Positions 31,121 to 42,202 are shown, counted from the first letter of the stretch. The stretch is 64,000 nucleotides of DNA from Adiantum capillus-veneris (GCA_014529385.2 CM043953.1:76351872-76415871), one strand, 5' to 3'. Numbers and translations: made by a program. The notes: a model not told the origin generated them from the sequence alone.

Positions 31121-32960
31121 TATTCACAGCCGCTTGATACTTACTTGGATGACTCAAGAATCTCCTAAGCCATACCCCTCTCTATACAATTTCAACCTTG
31201 TGGTATCCTTGATGACCATAGCTCAAGTGGATTCGCAATTACCACTTCCTATCACAATCGAATTAATTGAGAAATCGGCTATGTATCAATTAGTAGTTGG
31301 AAGGCTATACAAAAGAAATCGAGCTGGAATATTGATTTTTTGTATTAATTCTGAGGAGAAAACCCAATCCCTAAGTCAAGCACATATTACCATAGTGGGA
31401 CTTCACTTTGCGGAATACCAAACTATGCAACTGATCTTGAGACTTGGAGTATTTTGGCCAACTTTATGAGGAGTGAAATTCACTCATTTGTAAAAAAATA
31501 TCCTCAATGCTAGAAACAAGCACCCATACCTCATGTGACATTGTTTCAAATATCACTTGTTCCTAAGTGGAGTAACTTTCTAGTTACTTACTTATCAAGC
31601 CGAACATTTCCTAAGGGTATGAGTAAACACCACCAAAGAGCGGTTGAAACTGAAGCAAGAGACTATGCTGTTATTGGAAACCAATTATATTAAAGAGGAA
31701 AGGATCAACATCTGCGTCTTTGTGCAAATGAAGACGAATATATTCCTATTATAGAACAAGCACGTGCTATATTAGTTGGGGGTCATTTTCTAGTGAAACC
31801 ACTGCAAGAGCAATCTTAATGGCAGGCATATGGTGGCCAACACTTTTTGCAGATGCCAAGGAATATGTTCAAAGGTGTGATGCATGCCAACGAGCAAAAA
31901 ATGCCAGCCTGTGTAGATAGCATGCCTTTAAGACCAATGATGGGGGCTAGAGATTTTAAAAAATGGGGTATAGACTTTGTTGGGCCAATACAACCACCTA
32001 CTTATAGAACCCAAGCTCAATATATCATTGTAGCTACAGACTATTTGACCAAGTGGATAGAGGCTAAAGCAACCCAAAAGAATGGTGCCAGAACCACACC
32101 TGCATTCTTGTATGAGAATGTGTTCACAAGATATGGACTGCCAATAGAAATTGTCACTAATAGGGGAACTCATTTTCTTAATGAGGTAATTGACTATTTG
32201 CTTAATGAATTTATGGTCATCCATAACAAATCGGCTCCCTATCACCCATAAGAAAATGGACAATCTGAGGATACAAATAAAATTCTTAGTTCAGTATTGA
32301 CTAAAGTGGTTAGTTCAGGACGGACAGATTGGGAAATGAATCTCCATGCCATTCTATGGGCTTATAGAGTTTCATTCAAGACAACTTTAAATGCTACACC
32401 CTTTAACCTTGTTTATAATATTGATGCCATACTGTCGATAGAATTTCTATTGCCAACACTAAGGATAGCTAAGGATCTTGAGTGGACTGGACATGAATTA
32501 TTAGAGAGGCTTGAAGATTTAAAAAAGTTTGATGAGCAAAGACTAACAGCTGTAGCTCACATCTGTGCACAAAAATGGAAACAAAAACACTTTTTTGATT
32601 TCCATCTAGTTACAAAAATCTTCAAAAAAGGGGACTTAGTTTTATTCTATTCCCTTAAGTAACAGCTTCCCAAGTATAAGAAAAAGGAAAATAGACCGTT
32701 TATCATTGAAGACATATCTCCAAGTGGAGCAGTTAAGTTGTTCACCCTAGATGGTGAACCAATGGCTAATTGGATTAGTGGTTGCCGTTTAAAGAAGTAC
32801 AATTTGCCACTAAACAATGAATTGGTAGGAAAGATGCATGCATCAAAGCAACAAAAGATAATATGATAGCAGGTCATTGTTGAAGCCCAAGAGGAAGCTC
32901 GGCTTCAAGTACTCAAAAGGAAAGCTGTTCTAAAAAATCAACAAATACCTATTCCCATCA
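31121..32960 (+). pseudogene. Integrase, copy 2 of element C, with two consecutive H2C2 domains
   Basis: This would insert element DNA into the genome. Two zinc-binding H2C2 modules follow one another. The first (31134-31515) has QAHITIVGLH, WPTL and KKYPQC (first Cys now Tyr). The second (about 31640-31900) has RGKDQHLRLC, GGH and RCDACQR. The core (31928-32660) reads WGIDFVGPIQPPTYRTQAQY, then VATDYLTKWIEAK with the first Asp, VTNRGTHFLNE where Asn (32159-32161) replaces the second catalytic Asp, and YHP-ENGQSEDTNKILSSVL with the Glu. The C-terminal GPY-like region continues to 32960. Stops occur near 31467, 31508, 32249 and 32657. The doubled zinc module is also traceable in copy 1. Confidence 0.75.
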
Positions 32961-33420
32961 ACATTCTGGAACTAGATGAACGACTATGGGAAGTATAGAA
33001 AGATGCAGTGTCAACAGATGGGATGGTTAGATGGAATGGACCTTCTCATCAAAGTACAACTAAAAATCATAGCACAAATGTGTTGGTTGATATAGGAGCT
33101 CGAGTAAATGCAGTCAGTTATTCCTCGTACAAGAAAGCAACGAATCAGTCTTTGACTTCATGAATATCAACTATTAGAGGATGGAACAAGAACCCATCAC
33201 CGACACTGGGAATAATCAACTTAAATGTGATAGTCCATGGATGTTCATGACCAGCTCATCAATTTCTATGATTACCTGACAAACACATGAATGAAACAAT
33301 GATTCTTGGAATCTCAGGATGTGGACGTATAAGGCAGTACTAGATTGGGATACCAATCATCTCAAGCTATCACCTAAAGGCGGACAACTCATTGTTCCAA
33401 TTTCACCGAGCAAAGAGGAA
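32961..33420 (+). pseudogene. Retropepsin-like domain 3' of integrase
   Basis: Downstream of integrase, in the frame continuing from PIPINILELDERLWEV, the sequence reads TNVLVDIGARVNAVSYSSYK, then STIRGWNKNP, LGIINLNVIVHGCS, LPDKHMNETMILGIS. After a one-step frameshift near 33316 it continues MWTYKAVLDWDTNHLKL. This is the retropepsin pattern: hydrophobic-D-x-G-A loop, a central beta region, then I-L-G followed by (W)-x(n)-(V/I)-(L/I)-D-W. The active-site triad reads D-I-G where D-S/T-G is usual. The canonical protease of the same family lies before RT (21707-21982). Three stops (32998, 33161, 33249) and the frameshift show decay. The alternative is a protease from another element fused at this point. 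Confidence 0.6.
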
Positions 33421-34062
33421 TGGAAAGGAGGTTACCAGCAGAGTAAACCACAAATCAATCAATCTTCTCCATCCTATAGCCAAGAAAATGCTACAAGTAG
33501 CATGCAAGGAGTCAGGAAAATCTGGCTGCCCTAAACATCATCTATTGTACCAAAGATGGTTCCAAGGTTCAAAACACAAAGACAAGAATCTTCGAGCAAG
33601 GAACCTAAAACAAAATAGATTTGGAAGAAAAAGGAGCACTTATCTTCTCCACAAACTGTAAAACTGATGAAGCAATGGAGGGTTAAGCCTCAAAACACTC
33701 AACCACAACATTTTGTTGAAGAAAAACCAAGATAACAATGGCGAGTTAAAGCTCGACAACCATCATTATTGATACCGACAGCTCAGGAAATCAGTGAGCC
33801 AAAGCATCTTGACTGTACAATAAAGCAAAGAGCACACAAGCTACAAGATTTTCTCTTTGGGAGACAACAAAAGAAAACCTCGACCTCAGAAACCCTTGAG
33901 TTAATTACTCAAGACCCAACTCTTGCACAACATAATGGTTTGAATTTCATTCATCTTCAAAGCATGGTAGAGCCAACCAAGGCTATGCATAGACACGATT
34001 GTTCAACCCATACACACAGTCGTCCCGGAGTACGCCATCTAGGAGGGGTGGAAGAGAACTAA
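33421..34062 (+). pseudogene. Coding tail of element C, unknown product
   Basis: Open pieces at 33319-33534, 33392-33661 and 33769-34062 continue after the retropepsin-like domain. They are Lys/Gln/Ser-rich (GRQQKKTSTSETLELITQD) with no signal peptide, transmembrane segment or known domain visible. It ends 25 bp before the polypurine tract, so it is the terminal coding part of the element. Nothing supports an envelope-like protein. Confidence 0.5.
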
Positions 34063-34086
34063 GTAATTAAGGGCAATGTTTGAAGA

Positions 34087-34104
34087 GGGAGGAAAAAAAT
34101 TGGA
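34087..34104 (+). other. Polypurine tract of element C
   Basis: AGGGAGGAAAAAAATTGGA lies immediately before the LTR start; the GGGAGGAAAAAAA part is purine only. Confidence 0.6.
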
Positions 34105-34724
34105 TGTTAACGTGTGATTTTTTGCAATATTACCTAATAATTCCCTTACAAAATCATCAACATGAGAAATTGAGCTGATAACATCTCCTTGATGAGTGTA
34201 AATAGTGTATATACTATCAGAAAATCATCAAAAAACAATAAAGCAGTGTTTCTCAATGGATTTTCTTAATTATTGATTTTTCACTTTGCTTTTTTAGCAC
34301 ATTTTATTATTTTCTTTGATTTTTTTGATAAATCAAAAATTACTAATAAATAGCAAATGAGCTCAAATGGAGAAACTGAAGATACGCTGATGATCATAAG
34401 GACAAGGTGGACAGGCACAGAAAAGTTCAAATGAATCGACAGATGGAAGCGGAAAGCCTAAATAAGGCTGCCAAGGTCTACTTTTGCGAATTCTTGTAGA
34501 ATGAGCTAACGGAATCCGATTGAAGAAATTTTTGAGTCTAACATAGACTTCACAGCCTAGTAGGATCAATAGGGGAATTTGGGGAAAAATAGTTTGGGAA
34601 GTCCGAGTATAGATATCCAATGCAACCCAAAATCACCTCATTTCTACTAGTCACTCTTGGAGGAGAGAGCTCTCAACCTTCTTCGCGCGCGATTTTGGGA
34701 GTCCACAGTCGTCCATTTACAACA
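34105..34724 (+). mobile_element. 3' LTR of element C
   Basis: The 620-bp segment runs from TGTTAACGTG to TTACAACA, giving TGTT/AACA terminal inverted repeats, and follows a polypurine tract. It shares a long series of blocks, inverted, with 15900-16621. The right end is set by the AACA match and the start of different sequence (minus-strand gag) at about 34730. No target duplication can be verified because the left LTR is absent. Confidence 0.65.
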
Positions 34725-34729
34725 CGTCT

Positions 34730-35500
34730 CACACGAGACATGAGGGGAGCAATGCAAGCTGCTGAGAAGGCAAAGAAAAGGGTGTCCTAGAAAGAAAAGT
34801 TGCAAGAGTTTCCACCTTACCAATTAGATCCAAGGAAATCCTTGGGATCCTCTGCTCCTTTCCTTGCAGGTTCTTGGTTTTGGGTTCCCTTATATATCTC
34901 GGACTCCATCTTTCATGGTCCTCACCTGCAGCTTGGCGAATTCTTTCATAAGTTTGCTTTTCTCTTTCAAACCTCACCTTCTTTTGTTGAGGTTCCTCTT
35001 GGTGTGCTGCTACTGCTTTCTTTTTCATTTCTTCAATTCTTGCTCGACTTTCCTCATTCTCTCAACTCTCAGTGCTATGAGCTTCATGGGAGCTTTTTGA
35101 AGATTCTTCGTTTGACTTATACACTCTCTTTGTTGAACGCGTGGTTCTTGGAGACGGTTGAGCAGACACAATCAGGTGTTCTGATCTGGGGTTGGCAAAA
35201 AATTATCGGCCATTCCAATAGCATGATATGCTATTCTTGTCAGTACTTCAGGAGCATCTAGATATGTGATTTTTCCTTCTTTCTTTGTGCCTTTCAGTGT
35301 TGTCAGCACATACGGTGCATGATCAATTGCCTGCCTGGTTGTCGACTTTAATACTTGTGTGAAGGTGGTCGCAACCGCATGGTTTGGGTGGTGTACCGTG
35401 GCGGTATCTTTGATAAGAAGTGGAAGTGTTGATGGTAGAGGCGAGCTGGTTCTTCCACTTGCCTTTAGATGAGATCAGAAAAGGTGGCCAGCAGTAGTCT
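34730..35500 (-). pseudogene. Fragment of element-G-type protein, minus strand
   Basis: On the minus strand, broken frames between about 35500 and 34730 read HAPYVLTTLKGTKKEGKITY, LDAPEVLTRIAYHAIGMADN, then a charged helix in the open piece 35028-34729 (QQKKVRFEREKQTYERIRQA). They match the order of MLTRIAYQALGMIEDLP and the following helix in element G (26180-26500). The fragment stops at the LTR of element C on one side and at an oppositely oriented relative on the other. Confidence 0.65.
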
Positions 35501-37772
35501 TGAAGATGAAGGAAGCTTAAGAAGCTGAAAGGAAAGCAAAGGAAGAAGCAGCCGAGCAACAAAGACAAGTAGAGGCTACAAAACAAGGTGAGTCACATCA
35601 CGATCAGGGGGATGTGTCTCCAAAACCCACTTCACCCACTACAGAGCATGAAGACCATCCAATGCCAAGCCCGAGCCCTTCACCAGCTAAACCCAAGGAG
35701 GGTGAGGAAGCCAAGGGAAAAAGAGAAGCAGCATGCAGAAGCAAATTTTGAACAGCCAAAAGAAATAGAACAAACTGAGGCATGACCTTCTACAACAACC
35801 CAACCAAAAATAGTCGAGGCATCCACAAAGCCTCAAGCAGCAGAATCGGCCTAGGGAACCACAATTCCTCAAGAAGGAGAAGTAGAACCCCCGCCACCAC
35901 CACAAGCAAAAACTATAGAACCACCTAAAGAACCACAAACAAAAACGGTCAAAACCTTTAGACATCCCCAAGTAGATCCTGTTGAATGGGAAACAAATGA
36001 CGAATTCATCATGCAAGTCAATCAATATGCCAAGAAGATGTAGCTAATGACAGACAAAATGCGAACATCAGTACATCCGCACTGCTAAGCCTAGGGAACT
36101 TGAACTCGTCATTGATGCTCTACAAGGAGAGCTGGATGATAGAATGAACATTATTTCAAATCTCCAAAGACAGATCAAAGAGCTGAAGGATGAAGCAGAA
36201 CAACACCAGCTTGCCAAAGAGAAGCAGCAGAAAGAGACGGAAGATCTAGGAGAGCTTCTACCCAATGCATGCAAAAGAAAAGATCAACACTTGATAGAAG
36301 TAACCCATGAACTTCTCACCACTACTTTGTCAGTACAAAAGATCCAAGTGCAGCTTGATGTAGCTAATGCTTCCTTGCAGTACTCCAAGCAATGAATAAA
36401 TGATCAAGAAGCATTTTTGAAATAGATAAGAGAAAACCCTATTGTCGCCTCAATCAAGGGAACGGATGAAGTCTATAAGACTTTAAAAAAGAGGAACAAG
36501 GACCTTGAGTTAGAGCTGAAGCTGGAACAATCACAAAGACGAGACCTTGCATTGATGCGGGTCAAACGAGAAGAGAAATTTCTCAAAGAGATAACCAAAT
36601 TAAAGAGAGTCAAACAGCTGTTGAGAGAGGGACAACCGGAACATCAAGAACATCTGAACAAACAACCATTAATATACCCTCACTCTCATTTGCTGTGATG
36701 GAAACACAGCTGTCAGAAGGGCTAGCAGGAGAGTCGGAGTCGGACTTTCACATACCACTCACTAAAACTGAGCAAGTGCCCATGGTCCTGCTTTATAAAG
36801 CTAAGGAAGATGCACTAAAAGAGTAGATTGTCTAGGAAATAGATGCTAAATAGAAAGCAGATATGGATTGGGAGTTGAGAGTCCTCCACTCCATAAATGT
36901 AGCTCAGCTCACTCCCAACCAAATCAATGCTCAATGTCATCAGAAATCACTGCCATACTCCTTGATCAAAGTGGAGTTACTACAGGTAAAGGAAAGACTA
37001 TACAAAGATATACAGGTAGAAGGCTCAGAGGGTCCACCCCAAGTGGAGAGAGATCTGGTTAAACAAGAATTTGAGATATCTAATTTTGTTCACAAGAGCA
37101 CCTGCAACCCTCCAAAAAGATCTCATATTCTGTCCTGTACCAAGGGTAAGGACATGGCAGGCATACGAAGCACTGAAAAATAAGAGGCCTACATGGCACA
37201 ATTACCCACACCTACCAGCTCCAGAGCAGGGAGCACCAACGGAAGAATACATGGTGAAAACCCTAACGGGCGCCATGACTTTCTTCAAGAGCCTCCCTGA
37301 CCTCTCATGTGCCATGCTTTATAAGATTTACAGAATGATTCTCACCTGCATTCAATCTTTTCACGATCCTGAGCAAGCCGGAGCACCATGTATATCTTTT
37401 TTAAAAGGCAATAAAGGTCTCTGTTATGATTTAAGTGGACAGCCATCAGAAGAAGTCCTCTACGGCTTCTACACCCAATGCATGTTTTTGCCTCTAGCAA
37501 TATGTTGGCATTTGAGGAAGCATTCTATACAGGTTTCTTCACTTGGTTAATGAAGATATTTGGGCCAGTGATAAATAACCTTACATCCAGATTTGTTGGC
37601 TATTTAGCCATTGAACTTAAAAACAGAGTCACCATGAAGTTCTTGCAAGTTCCTGACAAAGAACAAAGAATCAGATATGAGAAAGCACTACATGTGCTTA
37701 AAAACCGCCTCGCCAGCCATCAACCCAAGGACAACTTCAGTCCATGACGTTGTTTCAAGGGACTACACAATT
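35501..37772 (+). pseudogene. Element H: second G-type coiled-coil protein relic
   Basis: This plus-strand relic of the same type as element G has open pieces at 35588-35785, 36144-36395, 36863-37183, 37071-37550 and 37478-37747. It contains a Pro/Glu/Lys-rich stretch (about 35600-36000), a coiled coil (ISNLQRQIKELKDEAEQHQL, 36150-36400, and ELELKLEQSQRRDLALMR near 36505), FCPVPRVRTWQAYEALK (37130) and the end segment NMLAFEEAFYTGFFTWLMKI (37500 onward), equivalent to the element G C-terminus. As in G, the reading ends shortly before a polypurine tract and LTR, and no pol domain is present. Stops and frameshifts are frequent. Confidence 0.65.
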
Positions 37773-38207
37773 GAGGAGGGGGGAAATGTTAGCAGCAAGC
37801 TAACTCAGATAACTCGGATAACATTTTTCGGAGCTTTTATTGTAAAAACACTTATTATTTTGATGAATCGAGAATGTTGTAACTCCTACTTTTTAGATAA
37901 ACAATATAATTGATGAGTCGGGGCTACAAGCTTCTAGATTGCATCAACCTATTTTTAGTTAGAGCTCCTAGATTATTAGTTTTGACCATGTGCAAAAACC
38001 TTGGCTAAGGTATAAAAGCCAATTTTTGTAAGTATTTTATAAGTTTTGGATAATAGAAACATTGCGTGAGCTAATGGTGCTCACTTCTCTCCTTCTAGTG
38101 CTTCCTACTTCCTTCCCATTTATCACATTGTAGTGACGTCTGTTGCATTGCAACCGAAAGTAAGAGCTCTACGCATTGTTGTAAGCATTTCATGGTAATC
38201 TATAGCT
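37773..38207 (+). mobile_element. Polypurine tract and LTR of element H
   Basis: GAGGAGGGGGGAAA (37773-37786) precedes an LTR start TGTTAGCAGCAAGC at 37787. A TATA box (GGTATAAAAGCC, about 38009-38020) follows, then a leader-like segment with GTAAGTATTTTATAAG. At about 38210 TTTGGCGTCACTGACCCGC resembles the TGGCGxC primer-binding sites of OTA elements, which would place the LTR end at about 38207 and its length near 420 bp. The end is not confirmed by a second copy. Confidence 0.55.
38011..38017 (+). promoter_or_regulatory. TATA box in the element H LTR
   Basis: TATAAAA about 225 bp into the LTR, at the usual position for an RNA polymerase II promoter in a short LTR. Confidence 0.6.
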
Positions 38208-38740
38208 TTTGGCGTCACTGACCCGCAGCCTAATTTTATCATAAGTAGGAATTTAAGCTTCAAAATCATAAACTAAGTATAGACGGGGTATTGGGATATC
38301 ATTGCTAAGCGTTCAGATGCATTCTGGGTCAAAAACAACTAGGTCAAAAACTCACTGCTGTTAATACTTGTAATTTTTCACATGAGCTAAAGTGAGATTT
38401 GAGACCATAAGCATGTGTGCTTAGGTCTTAAAAACATGTCCTAGAAGTTTCGTGACGTTTGGATGTCGTTTGATGCTGTAACAATTATGATTTGTTTGCC
38501 GATGAGCGACTAGCTTTTGGTGATTTCTTTCATTTGAGTGTAGCGTGAGCTAGATGCGAGTTGTGTATTGGTTTCCAAGAGATTAGAAACCTCTTGTAGA
38601 CTCTATGCACTAGTCGAGTCATCTTTGTCCCATGGATTGATAATTATATTTGTGGTTCTCGCTATGTCTGCAATAAGATAGGAGTGAAGTTAGACACCCG
38701 TCCCACACCTAGCACCAATTACTCCATCTTGCACCAAGGA
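38208..38740 (+). other. Leader-like sequence between LTR and element E
   Basis: No ORF of note. It begins with the possible primer-binding site and continues as AT-rich sequence. It may be the untranslated leader of an element of which E or H is the remaining part, or a junction between two truncated elements. Confidence 0.4.
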
Positions 38741-39177
38741 TGAGGAGACAATGGACAAAGATGGTAAGTACTAGGAAGTCAAGACAAAAGATAGCTGGGG
38801 CTATCTCTGGGAGGAAGCTAGATGACATCCTATCTATCATGGATGCCGACATCAAGGGGCAACGCATCTCAAACATCTACATAGATGGTGGCACACAAAT
38901 ATGCGCATAGTGAGAGAAAATGATGCACCATCTAAGACTGGAAGTAAGTAGGTTGACACCCTATCAAGCTAAAATGAGAAATAAAGTCAAAGTGAAGTGT
39001 GTAGGCATTGTGAATGCAGTCAAGGTGAAGGCATTCAACATGGAAGTGGAGGTAGAATTTTTTGTCATGCCACACAAAGGGGAGGGCTACCCTATCATAA
39101 GACTATGGTTCATGGCTATGGAGGCTAAGCAAGACTGGAGTATCGGAATGATCCAGATGAAGGATGCTAACACAACA
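38741..39177 (+). pseudogene. Protease of element E
   Basis: Motifs run ISGRKLDDILSIMDADIKGQ, then NIYIDGGTQICA with active-site D-G-G. The fragment 38920-39180 follows with MMHHLRLEVSRLTPYQAKMR, VKVKCVGIVNAVKVKAFNME and FFVMPHKGEGYPIIRLWFMA. The last part is the I-(L)-G-R-x-W segment of this protease type, with LG missing. Stops at about 38908 break the frame right after the active site. A polyprotein-processing role is inferred from the family. Confidence 0.7.
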
Positions 39178-40290
39178 TGATCTTGGAGGCATCGGAAGAT
39201 GAATTCACCAGTGACTCTTTGACCACCTCGAGAGAAGAGATGACAACAACTGAAGAGAGCGACAATAGCATCAAAGTGATGGGAGTCATCCTCAGAGATC
39301 CAAAGAGATTGACACAGTCTGAAGCAGCACCAGAGAACCAAGAAGGACCATCAAGAACGCAACCCTTGGTGGATACAAGTAAGTTACATTGGATGCTCTC
39401 TAGTGAATTAGCTAGTGAAGAGAGAGAAGAGTACATCTCTATGCTGGGTATCTTCACCACACTTTTCATTGATGGCTATGACAAGATCATAGGCATCACA
39501 GTGGTGCAGCACCGCATAAGACTCAAAGAAGGAAGTAAGCATGTAATGCAAGAGCTCAGAAGGCTTGGGGTAATTCAGCAAGAGGCATTGCTCAAAGAGA
39601 TAAGGGATTTGCTATAGGAAGGTTTCATTTATCCCGTCAAAGACTTCAAGTGGGTCTCTCCAGTGGTGGTCACGCCGAAGAATAACGGCTGTGGAGGGTT
39701 TGTGTAGACTATAAACCTCTCAATGCAGCAAAAAGAGGGATCATTTTCCCCTCCCATTCCAAAACAAGTTTCTCAATGAGGTAGCAGGTCCTGAGCACTA
39801 CGCAGTATGTGATGGCTACTCAGGCTACTTACAGATTAGCATTACAGAAGAAGACCAAAAAAAGAAAAACTTCATAACTCCATGGGGATGTTTTGCTTAC
39901 AGAGTGATGCCTTTTGGCCTCACCAATGCTCCGACACATTCCAACGCTATGTAATTTTGTCTTCCAACCATACTTTGGTAAGTCAATACGGGTTTTCATA
40001 GATGAGTTTTGCATCTACAGCTCTCGCTCCCTTCATTTGAGCAAGGTCTATGATGGCCTGGCTAGGCTACAAACCTTGGGTGGCCAACATAACATCGATA
40101 AGTGTCACATTTGTGAAAGCAAGGTCACTCTTCTCGGCCATGTAATTTCAACAAAAGGGATTGAGGCTGACCCAAGCAAGTTTCAAGATTTAGTATCTTT
40201 GTCATCACCCACAATAGCTATGCAATTGGTCTCCTTCCTTGAGAAGGTAAGTTATTTGAGCAGGTTTATATACCTTACCTTCATTTAGAA
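39177..40290 (+). pseudogene. Linker and reverse transcriptase of element E
   Basis: 39177-39617 is an acidic linker leading to the RT N-terminus: HRIRLKEGSKHVMQELRRLG, then LLKEIRDLL, and after a stop at 39615 EGFIYPVKDFKWVSPVVVTP. RT continues in shifting frames with DGYSGYLQISITEEDQ (about 39810), MPFGLTNAPTHF (39907) and VFIDEFCIYSS (39990-40022). The catalytic box is FIDE where FIDD/YVDD is expected, so the second Asp is lost. GHVISTKGIEADPSKFQ follows. A short imperfect direct repeat of AAGGTAAG-T-ATTTGA-CAGGTT lies at 40243-40308. Confidence 0.75.
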
Positions 40291-40300
40291 GGTAAGGTAT

Positions 40301-41417
40301 TTGAACAGGTTCATTCACTTGCTCTTTCAAGTGGTCCTTCCTTTACAGCAAGTTACCCATAGAGATGTCTTCCTATGGAGTGAAGAAAATGAGCAACAAT
40401 TTAGCAAAGTGAAAGAGATCCTGGCTTCACTTCCCACCATTGCACCCCCTGTATGGGACGAGCCATTTTATGTTAACCCCACTGTAGGAAGTGATACATT
40501 TGGGGCCGTACTAATGCAGAAGGACCCCCAAACCTCTTCCATGCGTCCTATCTACTTCTCTACTCGTGTCATGACCCCATCAGAATAAGGATTCACCGTG
40601 ATAGAGCACATGGTGCTTGCATTGATGTTTGCCACTATAAAGTTCCACTCTTATTTATTGCCTAGACCCTTTGTTCTTCTAACAATGGAAGAAGTCTTTC
40701 CGTATGTAATGCAACACATGGATGTCTCATCTAGAATCTCTAAGTGGCTTGTTAGATTACAAAACTTTGATTACACTATGCAAGTGGAGAACTCGACTAG
40801 AGCTAGTCTAGTAGGTATTCTTACTCATCGTCACTATGAGAAGAAGCTAAAGGTCAACACGGAAGGCAAAGGAGTGACACCAATGGTGGAAGTTCCTAAT
40901 CTAGAAGGAGCTCACTCTCTTTTCTTTGATGGAGCTTACAAAAGGGCAGTCGACGAGGCTGCAACTGGCATCGTCATTTTCACTGAACAAAGAGAAAAGG
41001 TCTTCTCTATTGGGCAGCTACTACACTCCCACACAAAACAACGAAGCAGAGTACACGGCCCTAATTCTTGGATTAGAAAAATGTGTTTTGCAAGGGGTTC
41101 AATGCCTAAATGTGTTTGGCAATGCCATGCTCTTAATAAAGCAGATAAATGGCACTTGGGTTTGTAAAAATCAGGTTTTGCTTGGCCAATTATGCCAAGT
41201 AAAGGATCTTTTAAGAAAGTTTGAAGTGGTGCAAATATTTCATGTCCACAGGGCAAAAAATAAAGAAGTAGATGCTCCAACCAATAAAAGGATACAAGAT
41301 GTTCCCATAGGAGCAATCAAATTGAAGCTGCCCCTCTTTGAGGATAGCGATTATATGTTTGATATCATCAGCTTCTTAGATACAAGAGAATGTCCTGAAG
41401 GGTATACCAAGGGATAG
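40301..41417 (+). pseudogene. RNase H and archaeal-type second RNase H (aRH) of element E
   Basis: The first RNase H (40301-40850) reads WDEPFYVNPTVGSDTFGAVL, PIYFSTRVMTPSE, then stops and resumes at 40598 with EHMVLALMFATIKFHSYL. The second RNase H (about 40900-41330) starts AHSLFFDGAYKRAVDEAATG. It continues in the frame 40926-41417 with NNEAEYTALILGLEKCVLQG, VFGNAMLLIKQINGTW and VDAPTNK. The D-x-A, NNEAEY and G-(N/D)-A motifs are those of the aRH acquired by Tat elements. A frameshift lies near 41030, and Asn replaces the catalytic Asp in VFGNA. Confidence 0.8.
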
Positions 41418-42202
41418 AAACAATGGCTTGTCCAAAATGCAGCAACATACCGCCTTATAAACAAAACCTTGTACTGCAAGGGCGAAGACCAGATTCTCAA
41501 GCGAGGGCCAATCTCTAGTGAAATCATGAAGGTAACCTCAAGTTTCCATGATGGTGTTTGCGACGGCCACTTTGCTCTAGATATTACTACTAGAAAGATT
41601 CTACAACAAGGATTCTCTTGGCCTAGTGTGAACAAAGATGCACAACATTCCAAACATTAGTAGGTTTCACCCCTTTCCATCTGGTATATGGAAAAGAGGC
41701 CATTCTACCCATCGAGGTGCAGATAGCCAGCTTGCGAGTCATGGCTAGCTAGTTACAGCGCCCAATTGCTCATCTCCACAACCACATCTTGGATCTAGAA
41801 AGGCTTTAGTTAGATAGGGAAGATGCAATCAACTACTATGTGATGCAAGAAGAATGATGTGGACTCACATTCAATCAAGGGCTTAAGGAAAAGTGTCTGA
41901 AGAAAGGCATGCTAGTATTGAGATATGAAAATAGATTTGACACTAGGAAACGTAAGAAGTTTCAGCCCAGATGGAAACGGCCATTCATCATCAAAAGGGA
42001 AGGCGATACACCAATGGTAGCTACAAATTGATGGAAGTAGATGGTCAAATTCACAAGACTAGAGTCAATGGATGGAGGATCAAAAGGTACTTCTTAAGGT
42101 TTGATTTGGAGTTTATGGTAGATATTCCAGAGGAGGGAGAACCCACCAACTCTGCTACTAGAGAATCAGAAGCAAAGCTAGAGGCATGAATGCCTCTAGC
42201 TA
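41418..42202 (+). pseudogene. Integrase of element E with the catalytic core deleted
   Basis: The zinc-binding part is readable at 41430-41660: NKTLYCKGEDQIL, FHDGVCDGHFALDITTRKIL and QQGFSWPSVNKDAQH. The sequence then jumps at about 41665 to GFTPFHLVYGKEAILPIEVQ, which lies after the D-D-E core in element D. About 600 bp holding the catalytic residues are missing. The C-terminal part (DLERL, LKEKCLKKGMLVLRYENRFD and PRWKRPFIIKREGD) runs to 42189 with several stops. Confidence 0.75.

Larger units (their letters stand above)
29196..34724 (+). mobile_element. Element C: 3' half of an A/B-type gypsy with duplicated integrase
   Basis: The order is integrase copy 1 (29196-30648), an RNase H tail like that of copy A (30649-30835), an unassigned 285 bp, integrase copy 2 (31121-32960), a retropepsin-like domain (32961-33420), a further coding tail (to 34062), a polypurine tract and an LTR (34105-34724). 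The RNase H tail ties it to the A/B family. The first integrase copy is truncated on both sides, so a tandem duplication or recombination between two related elements produced the order seen. Confidence 0.75.

Noticed and set aside
33421..34062. Envelope-like ORF after integrase in element C
   Set aside because: No signal peptide, hydrophobic membrane segment or cysteine pattern; the reading is Lys/Gln/Ser-rich.
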